Shown here one piece after another: positions 60,903 through 64,000 of a stretch of 64,000 nt of DNA. The position numbers were made by a program, and so were the translations under genes. The stretch is from contig NZ_CP062260.1 in the NCBI RefSeq assembly GCF_014863545.1, forward strand, positions 5,349,501 through 5,413,500, written 5' to 3'. This stretch comes from Paenibacillus sp. JNUCC32 (GTDB lineage Bacteria; Bacillota; Bacilli; Paenibacillales; Paenibacillaceae). A model generated the notes under the pieces. It had not been told where the DNA came from. It searched no databases and saw nothing but the letters and a program-made list of their open reading frames with translations. Each line of letters begins with the position of its first letter. Within the stretch, counting starts at the first letter, position 1.

Positions 60903-61993
60903 TGTGCCGTCACCCCCATATATTCTTCAATAATCGCACATAATTGCTCGATATCCTTTTCATAGATCTCCCCGATATTCCCGATGCGGAAGGTATCCAC
61001 GTCGGTCAGCTTACCCGGGTAGATCACATAACCTCTTTCTTTAATATAAGCGTAAAAATGCTCAAAGTTGAACCCTTCGTTCGGGAATAAAAACGTGGTG
61101 ATGATCGGGGATTGTTTGTCATCGGTGATATAAGCCTGGATGCCGATCTGCCCCAATCTCTCCCGCAGCAGGCGATTGTTATTCCGGTAACGGTTGAACC
61201 TGGCAGGGACGCCGCCTTCTTCATTCAGCTCATCCAACGCTTTGGAGAAAGCCGCCACGACATGGGTCGGCGAGGTATAACGCCATTTGCCGTCCTTGTC
61301 CATGCCCTTCCATTGGTCGTACAGGTCGAGCGACAAGCTGCGCGCAATCCCTTCGCAGGCCGCAAGCTTCTCCAGCTTGGCGATCACGAAGCCAAACCCC
61401 GGAACGCCTTGAATGCATTTATTCGCGCTGCTGATCAGGTAATCGATGCCGAGCCCCTGAACATCGATCTCCATGCCGCCAAAGCTGCTCATCGCATCAA
61501 TGATGAGGGTTTTTCCATATTCCCTGGACAGCTTCGAGATCATCTCCAGCGGGTTCAGAATGCCGGTGGTCGTCTCGCAGTGAACCATCGCGATATGCGT
61601 AATCCGCGGATCCTCATGGAGCCTAGCCCGCAGTTCATCCTCGCTTGGATGTTCATCGTAATTCACCTTGTACTCCGCGTAATTCAGTCCGATGTACTCC
61701 GCCATCTTCACGATCCGCTCGCCGTAAGCGCCGTTCGTTACGATCAGCACCTTATCGTCTTTCGAAATGGCGGACGTCATGACGGCTTCGACGGCAAACG
61801 TGCCGCTTCCCTGCATCAGCACGGCGGTGTACAGCTCTGGATCCGTTTCGGCCAGTGCCAGGAGCTGCGATCTGATTTTTTGCGTAATCGATTTGTATTC
61901 ATCATCCCACGTGCAGCGGTCAAAGAGCATTTCCTCTTTTACCGCCTTGGTTGTGGTCAAAGGTCCCGGTGTCAAAAGCTTGTAGGTTTTCAT
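60899..61993 (-). CDS. phnW: 2-Aminoethylphosphonate-pyruvate transaminase
   Basis: This 364-residue PLP enzyme converts 2-aminoethylphosphonate plus pyruvate to phosphonoacetaldehyde plus alanine. It has [18 protein letters not shown] at the N-terminus, the PLP-contacting Asp in [16 protein letters not shown] (~168) and the PLP Lys in [18 protein letters not shown] (~194). The product is used by PhnX, encoded directly after it. GGAGCGATGCGAC is the ribosome site area. It lies 22 bases behind the binding-protein gene in the same operon. Confidence 0.96.
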   Translation of the reverse strand: MKTYKLLTPGPLTTTKAVKEEMLFDRCTWDDEYKSITQKIRSQLLALAETDPELYTAVLMQGSGTFAVEAVMTSAISKDDKVLIVTNGAYGERIVKMAEYIGLNYAEYKVNYDEHPSEDELRARLHEDPRITHIAMVHCETTTGILNPLEMISKLSREYGKTLIIDAMSSFGGMEIDVQGLGIDYLISSANKCIQGVPGFGFVIAKLEKLAACEGIARSLSLDLYDQWKGMDKDGKWRYTSPTHVVAAFSKALDELNEEGGVPARFNRYRNNNRLLRERLGQIGIQAYITDDKQSPIITTFLFPNEGFNFEHFYAYIKERGYVIYPGKLTDVDTFRIGNIGEIYEKDIEQLCAIIEEYMGVTAQ

Positions 61994-62015
61994 GTCGCAT
62001 CGCTCCTAATTCGGC

Positions 62016-63005
62016 TTATTCTTTGGATCCGTTGAAGAATTGCTGATGCTCTTCCAGCAGCTCCACGGTCAGCGGCTTCTCGAAGGTCATCGAGTATGCA
62101 GGTTTGTTGACTTCATCGACGGTCTCCCCTTCGTACAGGGCCACCGGGTAGTTCGCAATCAGATCTTTGCGGGCATCCTTTACGATGGTCTCGGCCATCT
62201 TCATCGCCAGATCCGTCGTTGCATTCTTCTTGTCCACGACCGCAACCGATTCGGTCAGCGAGAAGTTTCCTTCGACCGGATCTACGTAGTCAATCGGTGC
62301 ACCGGTGGCTTTAGCCGCTACCGCCTGATGGCGGAGTCCAAACCCGGCCGCCACTTCGCCCGCCTGCACTTTCTTGATCGGACCGGAGCCCGAGCTCTCC
62401 AGATGCGGTCCCACGTTGGCGATCAGGTCATGAAGCACCTTACGTCCCGCATCTTCGCCGTATTGCGTAATAATGGCCTGAACGAGCAGCCAGCCGGTGG
62501 AAGAATCCATGATGTTCGGAATCGATACGAGTCCGCTGAATTCCGGTTTGGTCAGGTCCGTGATGGAGGTGGGCATCGGCAATCCTTTGTCCTTCAGCAC
62601 TTCCGTATTCACGAAGATGGAGCCGGTATTCGCCAGAATCGGCGTGTAATATGCCGGATAAGAATCGGTAGCGCCTGCGTCAAAGGCCAGAACCTTAAAC
62701 ATCGAATGCTTGCTCTGCGAGCTTTCGATGAAGTAGGAGCTCATGGTGACGAGATCCGCCTCGATTTTGTTCCCCTCCGCCATCAATTTGCCCCCAAGTT
62801 CGGAGGTGCCCAGGGATTGGACAAGATACTGTCCTTCATATCCGGCATTCTTCAACGAGGTCTCCATTGCCGCAACGGCTTCTTCATCCCCATTGGTGTA
62901 GATGACTACCTTCTTCGCTTCCCCCGCGCTGCCGCAAGCGGCCAAAGCAAACACCATACTGATTGCGATCAATGACAGCAGCATTCCCTTCAGCGTCTTC
63001 ATCAT
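62016..63005 (-). CDS. ABC transporter substrate-binding lipoprotein (2-aminoethylphosphonate type)
   Basis: This 329-residue protein has a lipoprotein signal (LLSLIAISMVFALAACGSAG, Cys at ~24) and the periplasmic-binding fold of the iron/phosphonate group. It opens VVIYTNGDEEAVAAMETSLKNAG and has the ligand-loop region SGSGPIKKVQAGEVAAGFGLRHQAV. Its place between the permease gene and phnWX makes 2-aminoethylphosphonate the likely ligand, as in PhnS-type systems. AAGGAGTGAGTTAATC precedes the ATG. Confidence 0.9.
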   Translation of the reverse strand: MMKTLKGMLLSLIAISMVFALAACGSAGEAKKVVIYTNGDEEAVAAMETSLKNAGYEGQYLVQSLGTSELGGKLMAEGNKIEADLVTMSSYFIESSQSKHSMFKVLAFDAGATDSYPAYYTPILANTGSIFVNTEVLKDKGLPMPTSITDLTKPEFSGLVSIPNIMDSSTGWLLVQAIITQYGEDAGRKVLHDLIANVGPHLESSGSGPIKKVQAGEVAAGFGLRHQAVAAKATGAPIDYVDPVEGNFSLTESVAVVDKKNATTDLAMKMAETIVKDARKDLIANYPVALYEGETVDEVNKPAYSMTFEKPLTVELLEEHQQFFNGSKE

Positions 63006-63061
63006 GATTAACTCACTCCTTGAATGTTTTTATTGGCTTTAAAATAGGTTCAGTGCTTGAT

Positions 63062-63156
63062 GTCCGCTGCGATACCGTATCGTACCTCCGATCTAGAAAT
63101 CCGCAGACAAAGGCGAACGCATTCGCGTCCCCAGTACGACACGTCGTCTCTGCCGG
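63062..63156. repeat. Intergenic repeat, copy 2 (first copy at 40541-40673)
   Basis: It lies in the ~210-base gap between the permease and binding-protein genes of the phn operon. Shared blocks with copy 1 are TCCGCTGCG, GTACCTCCGATC, AGAAATCC, CAAAGGCGA and CCAGTAC in the same order. The 13-bp inverted repeat of copy 1 is absent here. Confidence 0.62.
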
Positions 63157-63216
63157 GTGTATGTTTTTCAACCACATATCCGGCAACATAGCGGACAAGC
63201 ACGTAATAGGGCAGCT

Positions 63217-64000
63217 TTAGCGTTGCGCCGTTCTCCTCTGCCATGCGTCGCACACCAGCTTAATGATCAGATTCGTGAAGAAGATCAGCATCGACAGCAC
63301 GAAGATCTCATTAAACTTGGCGAAATGCTGCAGCTCTTTGATTTTGCTGGCGACGAGCGACGTCTGGGCCGATACGAGAAAAATGATGCCGCTGATCGTC
63401 ACCATGGCGTTGATGAAATAGTAGCTGAACATCTCAATGACGGTTGAGGCCGAGTTCGGCAGGATCACCCGATACACGGTCTTGAACCAGCTATCCCCCA
63501 GCAGTTCTCCCGTGGTTTCCCAGGAGGGATTCATCTTGGACAGAGAGTTCTTGGCCATCAGGTACGGCGTCGTAAAGAAATGAACGATGTTGCACAGAAC
63601 GATAATGATAAAGGTTCCCTTCAGGCTGCTCCCGTTAAAGAAGAGCAGGTAGGATATCCCCAGCACCATGCCGGGCACCGTATTGGTTATCATGGATACG
63701 ATGTCTACCGCGGACCGGGCTTTTAACGATGTTCGCACATTGAGCAGCGCGGATAAGTACGCCATCAAGGTACCGAACAGCGCCGTCAAGAAGGCGACCC
63801 AGAGCGAATTGCGATATACCCCCGTCAAGTCGCTCGATTGAATCACATCCCGCACATGCTGGAACGTGAAGGTCATGTCATAGGGGTAACTGCTCAACCA
63901 AGGAGCGATGAACATCACCGCAAAAATGGACAGCATGCCCGTCACAATGGCCGACGACATCACGCCGAAGGCGATATCCCGAACGCGCTGCCGCGGCAGC
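63217..64000 (-). CDS. ABC transporter permease for phosphonate uptake, C-terminal part (cut by window end)
   Basis: The frame stays open to base 64000, so the start lies outside the window; 261 residues are visible. It has about six TM helices and the EAA-type loop SWETTGELLGDSWFKTVYRVILP (about 165-187), a member of the iron/2-AEP permease group (PhnV-like). A first domain of the same permease, or a separate permease and an ATPase, would be expected upstream. It is in one operon with the binding protein and phnWX. Confidence 0.9.
   Translation of the reverse strand, partial: LPRQRVRDIAFGVMSSAIVTGMLSIFAVMFIAPWLSSYPYDMTFTFQHVRDVIQSSDLTGVYRNSLWVAFLTALFGTLMAYLSALLNVRTSLKARSAVDIVSMITNTVPGMVLGISYLLFFNGSSLKGTFIIIVLCNIVHFFTTPYLMAKNSLSKMNPSWETTGELLGDSWFKTVYRVILPNSASTVIEMFSYYFINAMVTISGIIFLVSAQTSLVASKIKELQHFAKFNEIFVLSMLIFFTNLIIKLVCDAWQRRTAQR

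Noticed and set aside
60899..62975. Long plus-strand frames opposite phnW and the binding protein
   Set aside because: They are shadows of genes with complete catalytic motifs.

Overview
The window looks like a piece of a Paenibacillus-type (Firmicutes, Bacillales) chromosome. The reasons are the mid-GC genes with strong AGGAGG-type ribosome binding sites, YesM/YesN-type two-component pairs, sugar ABC importers with no ATPase of their own, a Bacillus-style fatty-acid degradation set under a TetR-type FadR, and a tmRNA with an AGKxxN-like tag. The genus is inferred from gene content, not from a database search. No CRISPR array, transposase, integrase or tRNA gene was found; the only stable RNA gene recognised is ssrA (tmRNA).

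Layout. 1-1.9 kb: the end of a hybrid sensor kinase (cut by the window edge) and its response regulator. 2.0-5.9 kb: ung, a GH43 glycosidase, an MscS-family channel and a small membrane protein. 6.1-7.4 kb: a DUF438/hemerythrin/PAS protein. 7.8-15.8 kb: one co-directional carbohydrate cluster (FAD oxidoreductase, two permeases, TIM-barrel protein, lipoprotein binding protein) with a YesN/YesM pair. 16.1-18.2 kb: a secreted pectate lyase with a CcpA (cre) site just upstream. 18.6-31.6 kb: an accessory stretch with a sensor-domain membrane protein, a lipoprotein, secreted proteins of unknown role, a DesK/NarL-type two-component system with an ABC-2 exporter, broken genes, a helicase remnant and a zeta-type toxin-antitoxin pair. 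31.6-36.0 kb: the conserved ssrA-smpB-rnr-secG block. 36.3-50.3 kb: a complete beta-oxidation and electron-transfer locus (PaaI-type thioesterase, fadD, fadE, fadA, fadB, fadF on the minus strand; fadR, etfB, etfA on the plus strand) with a FadR box in front of fadR. 50.4-59.9 kb: mixed housekeeping and accessory genes, including a 253-residue ANT(4')-like nucleotidyltransferase and a membrane M28 peptidase. 60.1-64 kb: the 2-aminoethylphosphonate pathway phnX-phnW plus binding protein and permease (cut by the window edge).

Most distinctive signal. The accessory region downstream of ssrA (about 6-31.6 kb) contains a 279-nt partial second copy of the ssrA 3' half and several shorter decayed pieces resembling the ssrA 3' end. 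Each piece sits beside a terminator hairpin, and blocks of accessory genes lie between them. The block next to intact ssrA is a toxin-antitoxin pair bracketed by the intact gene and the partial copy. The simplest reading is repeated insertion of islands at the ssrA 3' end followed by decay. The same region holds duplicated gene tails (three sites carrying the end of a sensor-domain gene, two carrying the end of a small frameshifted gene), a five-member family of near-identical terminators, and a 46-bp hairpin element present twice. A different intergenic repeat occurs once in the fad locus and once in the phn locus, and a fragment of a parvulin-type prolyl isomerase gene lies between fadB and fadA.
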